45,382 nucleotides of DNA from Methanomicrobiales archaeon (lineage in GTDB: Archaea > Halobacteriota > Methanomicrobia > Methanomicrobiales > Methanospirillaceae), in NCBI GenBank assembly GCA_026394715.1, contig JAPKXR010000178.1, positions 1 through 45,382 of the forward strand, given 5' to 3'. Positions 1 to 8,936 of this stretch are shown here, one piece after another; position 1 is the stretch's first letter; every line of letters starts with the position of its first letter. Under the pieces are notes generated by a model. That model ran no database searches and was not told where the DNA came from. It saw only the letters and a list, made by a program, of their open reading frames with translations. The translations under genes were made by a program, and so were the position numbers.

Positions 1-587
1 AACTGGTTGATCATGACGGCAATCGCATCCGGCGGTAGAATATAGTCCACTGACCCGGTGGCGATGGCCGCGAGTGGCATACTCCTGATGGCACAGGTCC
101 CGGGGTCCTGGACCACCGTAACACCACCGTTTTTTTTTATATGGTCGGTCCCTTTCGCACCATCCACTCCCATTCCGGTGAGCAGAATACTCATGCACCT
201 GCCACCTAATCCAGGAAGCAGCGATCTCATGGTACTATCGATGGACGGTCTGACCCCGTTGACTTTTTCGGCGTCAGAGAAGGAAAACACCCGGTTGTTC
301 CTTAACATAAGGTGCCGCCCGGCTGGTGCGAGGTATATCGTCCCGCTACAGGCTGAGTCCCCATCAGACGGGATAACGACAGGCGCTCCGCACGCCTCGT
401 GTATATGGACGCCAAGCAGGGGCACAAATGAATGGGAAAGGTGCTGGACGATGATGATGGCAGCAGCAGGCACCCGTACCACCCGGGAGAAGATCTCTTC
501 AAGGACCTGTGGCCCTCCTGTCGAGGACCCGATAATGATAATCGGGCAGGGACCCCCTGCCTGCATGATGGGACCCGTAACGCTCAT
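1..587 (-). CDS. cheB: CheB-type protein-glutamate methylesterase, catalytic domain only (3' end cut by window)
   Basis: This reading frame runs off the left edge, so it is absent from the ORF track. I translated it by hand from an ATG at 587-585. It encodes about 195 residues matching the catalytic domain of CheB, which hydrolyses methyl-glutamates on chemoreceptors. The expected triad is visible: Ser22 in GSSTGGP, His49 in IVQHL and Asp142 in LTGMGVDGAKG. YLAPAGRHL is also typical. There is no N-terminal receiver domain, unlike classical CheB. Instead a separate receiver gene lies directly upstream and overlaps by four bases (ATGA), so the pair may act as a split CheB. The complete domain is about 190 residues, so little is missing unless a kinase or CheR fusion follows. 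Its substrate is not shown by the sequence. Confidence 0.88.
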   Translation of the reverse strand, partial: MSVTGPIMQAGGPCPIIIIGSSTGGPQVLEEIFSRVVRVPAAAIIIVQHLSHSFVPLLGVHIHEACGAPVVIPSDGDSACSGTIYLAPAGRHLMLRNNRVFSFSDAEKVNGVRPSIDSTMRSLLPGLGGRCMSILLTGMGVDGAKGTDHIKKNGGVTVVQDPGTCAIRSMPLAAIATGSVDYILPPDAIAVMINQ

Positions 588-1009
588 CCTCTCAGGTATT
601 TACTGTACAGCCGGACCTTGCTGACCAGTTCTTCGGGTTCAAACGGCTTGGTAATATAGTCAAAGACGTACTCCTGGAGGCCATTCATTTTCTCGTCCGG
701 TGAATCTCTGGCGGTCAGCATCGCAATAAGAACGTTTCCTCCCAGCCCCCCGCTGTGAATAGCACGGATCGTATCCCACCCGTCCATTTCAGGCATCATG
801 ATATCAAGCAGGATGACCCCGGAAAACCCCTGCTTCAGGAGAAGGACACATTCATCACCACTCTCCGCCATTTCTACCGGAAAACCCGCGTCGTTGAGTA
901 CGGTCTTCACTGCCACCAGGATATGCCGGTCGTCATCGACAACCATCACCCGTTCTGTTGTAGCCAGATTACCAGAAGCAGGGATATCGTTGCCGGGAGT
1001 CACTCTCAT
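584..1009 (-). CDS. Stand-alone response regulator receiver domain protein
   Basis: About 141 residues forming a single CheY-like receiver domain. Visible features are the acidic pair in VVDDD, the phospho-acceptor Asp at about residue 69 in LLDIMMPEMDGW, a Thr in LTARD and the conserved Lys at about 121 in ITKPFEP. There is no output domain. The track starts six bases earlier at a GTG; I prefer the ATG at 1009 because AAGGGGTG lies five bases before it. The gene lies 88 bases after the giant hybrid kinase, and its stop overlaps the start of the CheB-like gene (ATGA). The order suggests phosphotransfer from the kinase to this protein, which may then act on the methylesterase; that is inference. 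Confidence 0.88.
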   Translation of the reverse strand: MRVTPGNDIPASGNLATTERVMVVDDDRHILVAVKTVLNDAGFPVEMAESGDECVLLLKQGFSGVILLDIMMPEMDGWDTIRAIHSGGLGGNVLIAMLTARDSPDEKMNGLQEYVFDYITKPFEPEELVSKVRLYSKYLRG

Positions 1010-1097
1010 GTACACCCCTTCTTATCCGATTGGTGATAAAGATTCCCAGGGGAAGTCCGGCAACAAAGGTTGTGGTGGGTAATGCCATTTTTCCCGA

Positions 1098-4000
1098 TCA
1101 GGACCGCCTGGGAAGGGTAACGGTGAACGTTGAGCCACAGCATTTTCCCGGGCTTTCTGCTTTAACAGATCCCCCGTACAGGTGGGCAATGCGGCTCACG
1201 ATGGAGAGGCCAAGACCTGACGAGTCGCGCTGGTGCCGTGACGTATCAGCCTTATAAAATACATCAAATATACGGACCGTCTCTTCAGGGGTCAGGCCGA
1301 TCCCGGTATCAGTGACAGAGATCGCGATAAATTCTTCAGTCACGCAGGAAGAGATGGTGACCGTTCCCCCGTCCGGCGAATACCTGATCGCGTTACCGAT
1401 GAGGTTATCGAGGAGGCTCTCGAGGTGGAGTGGTATAATCCATATCCTGGTATCAGGACTGACGGTATTTTCAATGGTACTTCCCTGCTTTTGCGCCATC
1501 CAGGTATGCATTGCAATTGCTTTTTCTACCTCGGCTGCCAGTACCAATTCCCTGGCATCAACCGCGGTATAGAGGGTATTGAGCTTTGCAAGGGTGAGAA
1601 TATCCGTGATGAGATGTTTCATCGCCGCTGCATCACTCATCACCATGGCAAGGAGTTCGCGGAGCTCGGGGTCCTGTTCCTTATTAAGAATGTGGGGGAG
1701 CAGTGCGATGATCGGTGTGAGCGGCGTCTTGAGGTCATGGCCGGCCTGGGCGATAAACTCATCTTTCTGGCGGAGGAGCTGTTCCACCTGGTCAGTCCTC
1801 TCCCTGACCTGCCGGTCGAGTTTTTTCAGTTCCGTAATATCACGGAGGGACACCACACTCTTTTGTGTACCTGGGATTAATGTAACGGTCAGGGCGGCAT
1901 CCCGTAACTCGCCGTTTTTATGGACAAACCGGAATTCATAATCACTGGGCGCGGCACCAGGACCGTTCCGCCTGGCCCTGTGGAATTTTTGCATCTTCCC
2001 AAGGTCTTCTTCTGCAACCAGGGTCTGCCATTTCACCAGGCCTTCAATCTCTTCCTTTGAATATCCCCAGATTTTTTCCATCTCTTCATTGATATGTGAT
2101 ATTATTGAGTCTTCTTCAACGAAAACCATCGCAGTCCCGGTATTTTCAAAGATCGTCTGGTACAGTGCTTCTGCCTGTTTCCGACCTGTGATATCCAGCA
2201 GGGACGCGATACTCTTCTTCGTTCCGGGAATGATATCCACGGACAGGTAAATATTACGGATATCCCCGGTTTTTGTAACAAAACGGAATTCATAACTGGT
2301 AAGCGCCTTCTGTAAGTCCTGCCTGCGCATCTGGTGCTGTACACGCATCCGCCCCAGGTCTTCCGGGACTACAAATTCCGTCCAGCTCTTCTTTCCTTCA
2401 ATCTCGTCTTTGGAAAAACCGCTGAGTTGTGCGAACCCGAAATTTGCCAGTTCAATAATAGCGTTCTCGCCCAGAACAACGGTTGCATTGCCGGTATTTT
2501 CAAAAACTGTGCGGTATTTTCCCTCACTTTCCCTCATTGCCGTCTCCGCCTGTTTCAGCCCGGTGATATCAACAATGGAGGCGACACTCTGGGCGGTTCC
2601 GGGAATCAAGCCGATATTATTCAGGCAATGCCTGATTTCACCATACCGATCGACAAACCGGAATTCGTAGACACCTGGTGCACCCGACGGGCCATTACGA
2701 CGGTCATGGTGGTACCGTTTCATCCGTTCCAGGTCCTCCCGGGTTACAAATTCAGTCCAGCTTTTCTTCCCTTCGATTTCATCGATGGAAAAGCCGGATA
2801 ATTTGGCAAATCCCGAGTTAGCCAGGGTAATTGTCATATCACTGCCAATAATAATCGTCGCGGCCCCGGTCGTTTCAAAAATAGCCCGGTACAGGTTCCG
2901 TGATTTTTCGAGGGCAATTTCTACCATTTTTCGGTCGGTGATGTCGCGGATCGACTCAATCGCCCCGACTACCTCGCCAGAGGAATTTGTAAACAGGACC
3001 GACTTCCCCCAGAGACAGACATCTTTTCCACCCACGTGGGCCCGGTCGGTCTCTGCCGTAAGGGCATCGCCGTTCTTTTGCACCGCCGAGTAATTATTTA
3101 ACACCCCGGGATCCTGCATCATGACAAGATCGATCAGTATTGGGCGACGTTCACCATAGAAAGGAATTGCGTACTCATAGTTACCTTTCCCGAGCATGGC
3201 TTCCGCCCTGACACCCGTCATTTCTTCGATTGCCCGGTTCCATGCAATCACCCGGCCCTCATCATCGATTGCAAACGTGGCATCGGGTAGGAAATCGATG
3301 ATATCTGCCAGTCGCCGTTCTGTCTCGCGGAGTACCTCTTCCACCTGTTTGCGGTCGGTGATGTCCCTGCCTTCAGGAATGAGATAGAGTATCCGGCCGG
3401 TGTCGTCAGTGACCGGTGTTAATGAAAAATCTATCGCATGGAAACTTCCATCGATTGCGGGATGACTGGCCTCGAAGCGTATGAACAATCCCTGCGCCGC
3501 TGAGATCACGGCGGATTTCAGTTTCTCCTGGAGTTCCGGTGAATGTGCCCACCAGGGTGTTTCCCAGAAGGGTTTACCGATGACCTCATCCCTGGTAATG
3601 CCCAGGGATGAAATAGCGCTCTGGTTTGCATCGATAAGTGTACCATCCAGCGTCATCAGGCCGATAAACTGGAAGGTCTGGTTGAAGATTGCACGGAATT
3701 TCTGTTCGCTCACGCGGAGTGCGTCCTCCGCCTGTCTGCGCTCGGTAAGATCCGTCGCGATGCTCAGCAATACCTTCCTGCCACCCCAGTCCACAATTTT
3801 TCCGTTTACATGGAGAGAGAATATGGAACCGTCTTTCCGGAAATGCTGCACTTCAAACTCAGCCACTCCCGATTCAAGGATCTGCTGTACATGTTTTGCA
3901 ATTAACTGCTCGCTCTCCGGCACATCGATCTCATGGAGGTTCTTTGCCAGATACTCCTCGCGTGTATACCCATGAAGCCGGAACGTCTCCTCGTTGGCAT

Positions 4001-5618
4001 AGAGGAAGTTCCCGCGCAAGTCATGAATCGTGATGGATGCCGGGGCATCGTCGGAGATCCGGGCAAGGACCCTTACGAAATCCTCTGCCCGCTTACGCTC
4101 GGTGATATCTCTGACGAAAGCGCAATACCCGAAAAAAGATCCCGATCTATCAGCCACCCGATATGTCTGGACCTCAATCGGGAAGGTTGTCCCATCTTTC
4201 CTTACATATTCCTTTTCATAAAGATCAGAATAGCCGCGGACATTGACCTGGTCCGAAAGGATACCGCACTCCATTTCATGCCATTGGGACGGCGTGATAT
4301 CCTCATAACCCAGAAGTGCAACCTCCTCAAATGTGTACCCGAGCATATTCAAAAATTGCCTGTTACAACTCGTGATCCTGCCTTCTTTATCCACGGTTGC
4401 ATATCCGTCCCTTGAATTTTCGTACAATTCCCTGTAGCGTCCCTCGCTCTCCCGCAGCGCCTCCTCCGCCTGTTTGCGCCCGGTAATATTGATCCCGACA
4501 CCTACGAAGAAATCGGGTTTTTTACCGTCATTTTTCACATTTCTGCCATGCCATTCAACGAGGTACACTTTTCCGGATTTGCTGATAATCCGGTTCTCGT
4601 TGACCATGGCCTTCCCATCAACAATAATCTCCCGGAATACACCCAGAAGCCTCTGGCGGTCCTCTTCCGGAACAAAGGTCGTGAGGTAATCGGTACCCGG
4701 GATTTCTTCAGGGCTGTATTCCAGTGCATCAACCAGGGCCTTGTTCATCGTGATCGTCCGGCCGTCCGCTCCAATGGCGACAAAATATGCCGGGGTGGTG
4801 TCCAACAGCAGCCGGTTAAACTCCTGCTCGTTTTTCAGCGCCTCTTCCGCCCGCTTGCGCCCGGTAATATCCCGGAATGTCCAGGTCCTCCCGTGGTAAT
4901 GCCCCGTGCGGTCAACGACCGGTGCTGAATAACGGTCAAATACTCTCCCGTCTATAAATTCAACGATGTCCTGGCTTTCCTCTTCAGGATGTTCATAGAG
5001 GTCCCTCACCTTTTTAATGAACAATTCCGGGTATTTTGTCTGCCTGACCACGTACTCAAGGAGCGCTTCATCATGGGGATCATCCAGGATTGCATCCGGA
5101 ATTTCCCACATGTCGATAAGCCGGCGGTTGATGAGGATACGTTCGTTCTGGTCGTTAACAACAAGCATGCCGTCAGGAGAGGTTTCTACCTGGGCTTCTA
5201 AAAATGCGGCCCTCTTACGTGCTTCATCTGCCCGTTTCCATGATGCCACCGACTTAATCTTATCCGAGAGTTCAGAAAACTGTGCCTCCGGTTCACCGCC
5301 TTTCTGGAGGTAGAAGTCCACTCCGTTATTAATCGCCTGGATGGCCACCTCTTCACTGCCCCTGCCGGTGAGCATGATGAACGGGACCTGTCCAAACCGT
5401 GACCGTACCTCCACGAGGAACTGGACCCCGTCCATTTCCGGCATCTGGTAATCAGAGATAATGACCTCAAATTTTTCCCTGCCAATGAGGTCTAAGGCAG
5501 CGGGTGCCGAACCAGCAGTCGTAACAGAAAAGTCCCCGGATTCTTCAAGAAACTGCTTACCAATGTCAAGGAGGTCAGGTTCGTCATCGACATACAGCAC
5601 ACGGATCACGTCTTGCAT
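1098..5618 (-). CDS. Cytosolic hybrid histidine kinase: receiver, nine PAS domains, HisKA, HATPase
   Basis: About 1,506 residues with no membrane segment, so probably a soluble sensor. The order is an N-terminal receiver (phospho-acceptor Asp about residue 56 in ISDYQMPEMDG), then nine PAS units, each closed by a DIT-x-RK-like linker, then a HisKA segment with the candidate phospho-His about residue 1294 in GHDLKTPL, then HATPase boxes (NLIGNAIRYSPDGG, DTGIGL, SSGLGLS). PAS 7-9 share EIEG and IPGT segments and look like recent tandem duplicates. The track uses a TTG at 5651. I prefer the ATG at 5618, preceded by GGAAG at seven bases and starting just before the receiver's first strand. It heads an operon with the receiver and CheB genes. 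PAS ligands cannot be predicted from the sequence. Confidence 0.9.
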   Translation of the reverse strand: MQDVIRVLYVDDEPDLLDIGKQFLEESGDFSVTTAGSAPAALDLIGREKFEVIISDYQMPEMDGVQFLVEVRSRFGQVPFIMLTGRGSEEVAIQAINNGVDFYLQKGGEPEAQFSELSDKIKSVASWKRADEARKRAAFLEAQVETSPDGMLVVNDQNERILINRRLIDMWEIPDAILDDPHDEALLEYVVRQTKYPELFIKKVRDLYEHPEEESQDIVEFIDGRVFDRYSAPVVDRTGHYHGRTWTFRDITGRKRAEEALKNEQEFNRLLLDTTPAYFVAIGADGRTITMNKALVDALEYSPEEIPGTDYLTTFVPEEDRQRLLGVFREIIVDGKAMVNENRIISKSGKVYLVEWHGRNVKNDGKKPDFFVGVGINITGRKQAEEALRESEGRYRELYENSRDGYATVDKEGRITSCNRQFLNMLGYTFEEVALLGYEDITPSQWHEMECGILSDQVNVRGYSDLYEKEYVRKDGTTFPIEVQTYRVADRSGSFFGYCAFVRDITERKRAEDFVRVLARISDDAPASITIHDLRGNFLYANEETFRLHGYTREEYLAKNLHEIDVPESEQLIAKHVQQILESGVAEFEVQHFRKDGSIFSLHVNGKIVDWGGRKVLLSIATDLTERRQAEDALRVSEQKFRAIFNQTFQFIGLMTLDGTLIDANQSAISSLGITRDEVIGKPFWETPWWAHSPELQEKLKSAVISAAQGLFIRFEASHPAIDGSFHAIDFSLTPVTDDTGRILYLIPEGRDITDRKQVEEVLRETERRLADIIDFLPDATFAIDDEGRVIAWNRAIEEMTGVRAEAMLGKGNYEYAIPFYGERRPILIDLVMMQDPGVLNNYSAVQKNGDALTAETDRAHVGGKDVCLWGKSVLFTNSSGEVVGAIESIRDITDRKMVEIALEKSRNLYRAIFETTGAATIIIGSDMTITLANSGFAKLSGFSIDEIEGKKSWTEFVTREDLERMKRYHHDRRNGPSGAPGVYEFRFVDRYGEIRHCLNNIGLIPGTAQSVASIVDITGLKQAETAMRESEGKYRTVFENTGNATVVLGENAIIELANFGFAQLSGFSKDEIEGKKSWTEFVVPEDLGRMRVQHQMRRQDLQKALTSYEFRFVTKTGDIRNIYLSVDIIPGTKKSIASLLDITGRKQAEALYQTIFENTGTAMVFVEEDSIISHINEEMEKIWGYSKEEIEGLVKWQTLVAEEDLGKMQKFHRARRNGPGAAPSDYEFRFVHKNGELRDAALTVTLIPGTQKSVVSLRDITELKKLDRQVRERTDQVEQLLRQKDEFIAQAGHDLKTPLTPIIALLPHILNKEQDPELRELLAMVMSDAAAMKHLITDILTLAKLNTLYTAVDARELVLAAEVEKAIAMHTWMAQKQGSTIENTVSPDTRIWIIPLHLESLLDNLIGNAIRYSPDGGTVTISSCVTEEFIAISVTDTGIGLTPEETVRIFDVFYKADTSRHQRDSSGLGLSIVSRIAHLYGGSVKAESPGKCCGSTFTVTLPRRS

Positions 5619-5717
5619 TACACGTCTTCCGTTGTATGTCTGGTAACTCAAACCTTTCGCCTTAACATTTCAAGAACAAGATGGTCCCCCTGGTAACAGT
5701 GGGAAACCATCACCAGT

Positions 5718-6443
5718 TCAGGTTGGGAAATTCCGGCCGGCAGTAATCAGGCCTGCTTTCACATGCGCCCTTACAAGCGGCGGCAGCGTGCCATAACTTC
5801 CGGTCCATTCACCGATCACCGAAAAAACGCCGGTCACTTCCTCCGGGTTGATACGGAGGAGGACCGAGGTATCATCCGGGCGTATCTCGTTGCAGACCGC
5901 TGTCGCCCAGGCATCAGCGAGCGCAACGTCAGGTGAAAAGACCGTGACTGCATCGGCAATCCCAAACGAGATTGACGGTCCGACGGTCGCAGATGAAGTA
6001 CAAATCCCAAGCACCCCGCTCGTCGGCGGGACCGCGAACGCTACCCGGTCACTTATAGGTGAACTACCCGCATGCACCCCGATAAGGAGCTCATGGTCAG
6101 AAAAGAGTGCGATATCCCCGCCGTTATCAATGACACCGTAGCTGGCGCCGGTCTCCTGCATCGCCTCGGCCCCGGACCAGGCAATTGCCCCGGCAACCGC
6201 CGCCATCGGGCCGACACCCGCCTTCTTCGCAGCCGAAACCATCCGTGACACCACAAGTTCATCGGATTCCGGTGTATAGGGCTCAAACGTTGCACCAAAA
6301 AACGGGTCCCCTGCAATGCACCGCTCCACGGCCTGCCGGGCCCTGACTATCCCATCCACTGCCGCATCGATATGGGACTGCTCTTCGGCAAGGATGGTGG
6401 TAATTGTTTCACGCAATTCGAAGTGGTGGCGGATCATACACAT
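5718..6443 (-). CDS. UPF0280 family protein
   Basis: 241 residues resembling the UPF0280 family common in methanogens and some bacteria, whose function I do not know. Recognisable segments are GVGPMAAVAGAIA, the glycine-rich YGVIDNGGDIAL, GVLGICTSSATVGPS and FGIADAVTVF. The family is thought to have a fold related to ApbE-like flavin transferases, but I see nothing here that proves catalysis. The ATG at 6443 is preceded by GGTAGG about nine bases upstream; a second in-frame ATG lies six bases further in. The gene stands alone, 99 bases upstream of the kinase start on the same strand, and is divergent from the 2H/metallophosphoesterase gene. Confidence 0.72.
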   Translation of the reverse strand: MCMIRHHFELRETITTILAEEQSHIDAAVDGIVRARQAVERCIAGDPFFGATFEPYTPESDELVVSRMVSAAKKAGVGPMAAVAGAIAWSGAEAMQETGASYGVIDNGGDIALFSDHELLIGVHAGSSPISDRVAFAVPPTSGVLGICTSSATVGPSISFGIADAVTVFSPDVALADAWATAVCNEIRPDDTSVLLRINPEEVTGVFSVIGEWTGSYGTLPPLVRAHVKAGLITAGRNFPT

Positions 6444-6531
6444 TTCCAGTACCTACCTGTTCACAACCAGGACTATTGTAGGTTTGGGAACTCCGGTGCC
6501 CGGGACTGATGCTACCGGTTCAATAGCGTAC

Positions 6532-6559
6532 TTTTGGTTACCACGCGGGTTAACCAAAA
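6532..6559. promoter_or_regulatory. Perfect 9-base inverted repeat in a divergent intergenic region
   Basis: TTTTGGTTA and TAACCAAAA are exact reverse complements separated by ten bases. The half-sites are thus about two helical turns apart, as expected for a dimeric DNA-binding protein. The site lies 89 bases before the UPF0280 start and about 68 bases before the 2H fusion start, so it could act on either. It is not followed by a T-run, so a terminator is less likely. Confidence 0.4.
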
Positions 6560-6626
6560 CCTGCATCACGGCTCCAAAGGCTGTATATGTAAATAGCTAT
6601 ACGATGAAAGGACTTCTGAAACAGCG

Positions 6627-8000
6627 ATGGTTAAGGGCGAAAGGTGCCGTCCGTTGAAGAGATGGGGGCACCAGTACAGGGAGCGGGACGAATACATGCT
6701 GATGCTCCGGGCCGATGACTGGAAGCTTGCCCGGAAATCAGAGGTCTTCCGTTCGCTGGTAACTGACCACTATGCATTCCCCTCTTTTCAGCACATCACC
6801 TTATTCGGGCCTTTCCGGACAATCAGTGGGAAGGTACCGGTTGCGGTGTTCAACGCGATAGAATCCGCATCAGAACAAATTCACGGCCTTTCATTCAACC
6901 TTTTTGGATATCTCCGCTTACAAGGCATGAGAGGGCAGGCGGTCACCCACCGGGTCGTCCCCTCCGAAGAATTCGCCAGGTTTCATCATGATCTCCTGCA
7001 CTCACTCAGAACAGTTGCACGCAGTGGCAGCTGGATCGACCGCGACCCATCGTTACGGCAGTTCCACATCACCCACGCGTATAACCTCAGGACCCGTGAT
7101 GCCGACCTGATCTGTAACGCGGTGAAACGGTGCATGGTTACCATAAAGGAGGAGAACGTCCCGGATAGTCCGGGTGAAAATAATGCAGGGACTCTTCCGG
7201 CCATGGAAAAAAAGCCAGTTGTTCTGCCCGACTATGCCCCGCTCACCTCGCTCCGGGTGATGGTCCTGAAGAATGGGATTATCGAATGGGAGTTCGATCT
7301 CCCTGCCCGTGAATGGCTCAACCGGCAACGGGTATTTGACCGGGACCGGACCGCGGTATCCCTGGCGCAGTACCGTAAACTCGCCGGGCTGGAACTTGCT
7401 ACGCACCCTGGACCAATGGAAACCCCCCCGTTCATGTTATCAGACCTGCACCTCGGCCATAATAATATCATCCGGAACTGCAGGAGACCGTTTAATAACG
7501 CGGGGGAAATGGACCGTGTGCTCATCCACAACTGGAACCTGACCGTTGGAAAGTCTGATGAGGTCATCTACCTGGGGGACTTCCGCTATGGCAGCGAGGC
7601 CCATCCGGCATCAGAATACCGAAATCATTTGAATGGGAATATCACATTCATCCGTGGAAACCATGATACCGATATCCCGGATGCAATTCCATCGTTGCAG
7701 GTCAGTTACCAGGGAGATAATTTCCTCTTCATCCATGACCCGATCGAAGCACCACCGGGGTTTAACGGATGGACCGTGCATGGGCATTATCATAATAATG
7801 ACCTGAAACGGTTCCCTTTCATCAACTTCGGGGAACGGCGGGTCAATGCCAGCTGCGAGCTGACGGGGTACCGGCCCATCAGTCTTAAAACTATTCACAC
7901 AATGATTCGGAACTATGCTGGCACCGGTGACGTGGCAGTAATGCCGGGGCCGGAAGAGGCAGTAACAAATAAATCGTCCGCCGGGACAATCACGAAATAA
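6627..8000 (+). CDS. 2H phosphoesterase (2'-5' RNA ligase-like) fused to calcineurin-like metallophosphoesterase
   Basis: 457 residues with two phosphoesterase modules in one chain. The N-terminal part carries the paired 2H motifs HIT at residues 56-58 and HIT at 147-149, about 90 residues apart, as in RNA 2',3'-cyclic phosphodiesterases/2'-5' ligases. The C-terminal part (about 268-425) has a complete metallophosphoesterase set: SDLHLGH at 272-278, GD at 317-318, GNHD at 344-347, His370 and HGHYH at 385-389. A linker of about 90 residues joins them. All metal ligands and both histidines seem intact. A two-step RNA-end reaction (opening a 2',3'-cyclic phosphate, then removing phosphate) is plausible but inferred. 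No good ribosome site precedes the ATG at 6627; an internal ATG near residue 24 is possible. The gene is monocistronic. Confidence 0.8.
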   Translation: MVKGERCRPLKRWGHQYRERDEYMLMLRADDWKLARKSEVFRSLVTDHYAFPSFQHITLFGPFRTISGKVPVAVFNAIESASEQIHGLSFNLFGYLRLQGMRGQAVTHRVVPSEEFARFHHDLLHSLRTVARSGSWIDRDPSLRQFHITHAYNLRTRDADLICNAVKRCMVTIKEENVPDSPGENNAGTLPAMEKKPVVLPDYAPLTSLRVMVLKNGIIEWEFDLPAREWLNRQRVFDRDRTAVSLAQYRKLAGLELATHPGPMETPPFMLSDLHLGHNNIIRNCRRPFNNAGEMDRVLIHNWNLTVGKSDEVIYLGDFRYGSEAHPASEYRNHLNGNITFIRGNHDTDIPDAIPSLQVSYQGDNFLFIHDPIEAPPGFNGWTVHGHYHNNDLKRFPFINFGERRVNASCELTGYRPISLKTIHTMIRNYAGTGDVAVMPGPEEAVTNKSSAGTITK

Positions 8001-8936
8001 TCACGTTTTCTCACATTTTTGACACTGATTACCCCAAAAACAGGGCAGAAAGGAGTTGTTGGGATCCATTTTTTTGTAAAAAAAAACATTGCAAACTACG
8101 CCCACCGGCAATAATATTTCACAAATCAGGTGGTATTTCATCCCCGACATTCACAAAAATGACGCTTCGAAAAGAGGCGAAGACAAAACGCCCCGCCCCC
8201 AGGTCCCACCCATAATTCAACGTTCTATGGGCAGGTTCCTTTCAGGTAGTTTTTGTCAACAGGCCCGGGAGTATTCCCGCCGGGCATCCATGCCAACCAG
8301 GGCCGACACAGCGGTTTTGTAAAAATCCACCAGGCAAAACCGATTGTTAAGAGAAAAAAAGAGAACCACAGTACCCCCGGGCTTCGGCTCTTTTTCAGTA
8401 TTCCAAATTCCCGCCCAACCAAAAAAACCAGCATCCCATTTCAGACCTTCACGCATGTTTCGATCCCGGGTCTGCCTGGAGAAGAATCGGGGCATTTTCC
8501 GGCCTCTTTATCCCAAAAATAAGAGGGGTATTCGGTATTGGGCCGTCCACTGCTAACCTCCTTCCTGACCGTGCCCGTATTTTGAGTCCTAACAGGCGTG
8601 ATTATGGCCCGTTTATTAAAATACCTGCGCACCAGCCATATTTTAAAACAACCCCGTTATTTTGTTATTTTATCCGGATCCGGGACCGTAATGGGCCGGG
8701 ATTAGTTACATTCTACCGTTACCAGGCATGGGAATGACCGGAAACGAATTCGTTGGCGGAAGCGGGAAATTTTACCATTGCATCCCTTCTGTCAACGGTT
8801 ACAAATTTATCAGGGTCCTATTAACTACTGCATCAACAAAAAAGGATATTTCCGGGCACCGAACCGTGCCATACACTCCTTTTCAGGCAAGGGTGCAGAG
8901 TCTTTGTCCTTTGGTAAAATTAGAGAAATGATTCCT
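8001..8936. other. Long non-coding region between convergent genes
   Basis: No convincing gene. The first 40 bases are T-rich and may terminate the 2H fusion transcript, and a T7/A9 self-complementary stretch lies near 8070-8095. A strong GC hairpin (GCCCGGGA pairing with a bulged TCCCGCCGGGC) sits near 8263-8285. From about 8396 onward the sequence is a diverged copy of a segment found again at about 15600. A minus-strand ORF at 8225-8434 has a membrane-like stretch but no start signal or support. Confidence 0.6.
8396..8870 (+). repeat. Dispersed intergenic repeat, copy 1
   Basis: By eye this aligns over about 470 bases, in the same orientation, with the segment at about 15600-16070. Shared blocks include GGTCTGCC, TTCCGGCCTC-TTATCC, AAAATAAG-GGGTATT, CCTTCCTG, ACAGGCG, CCGTTTAT, CATATTTT-AAA-AACCCC and TTCCGGGCACCG. 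Identity is roughly two-thirds, with small indels, and the coordinate offset stays near 7,195 throughout. The core 8465-8746 is clearest; the outer parts are weaker. No frame is open across it in both copies. Confidence 0.7.

Noticed and set aside
8225-8434. 69-residue minus-strand ORF with a membrane-like stretch
   Set aside because: No ribosome site or promoter, overlaps the repeat, and the hydrophobic stretch may only reflect A-rich complement. It could be a relic, but I cannot support it.
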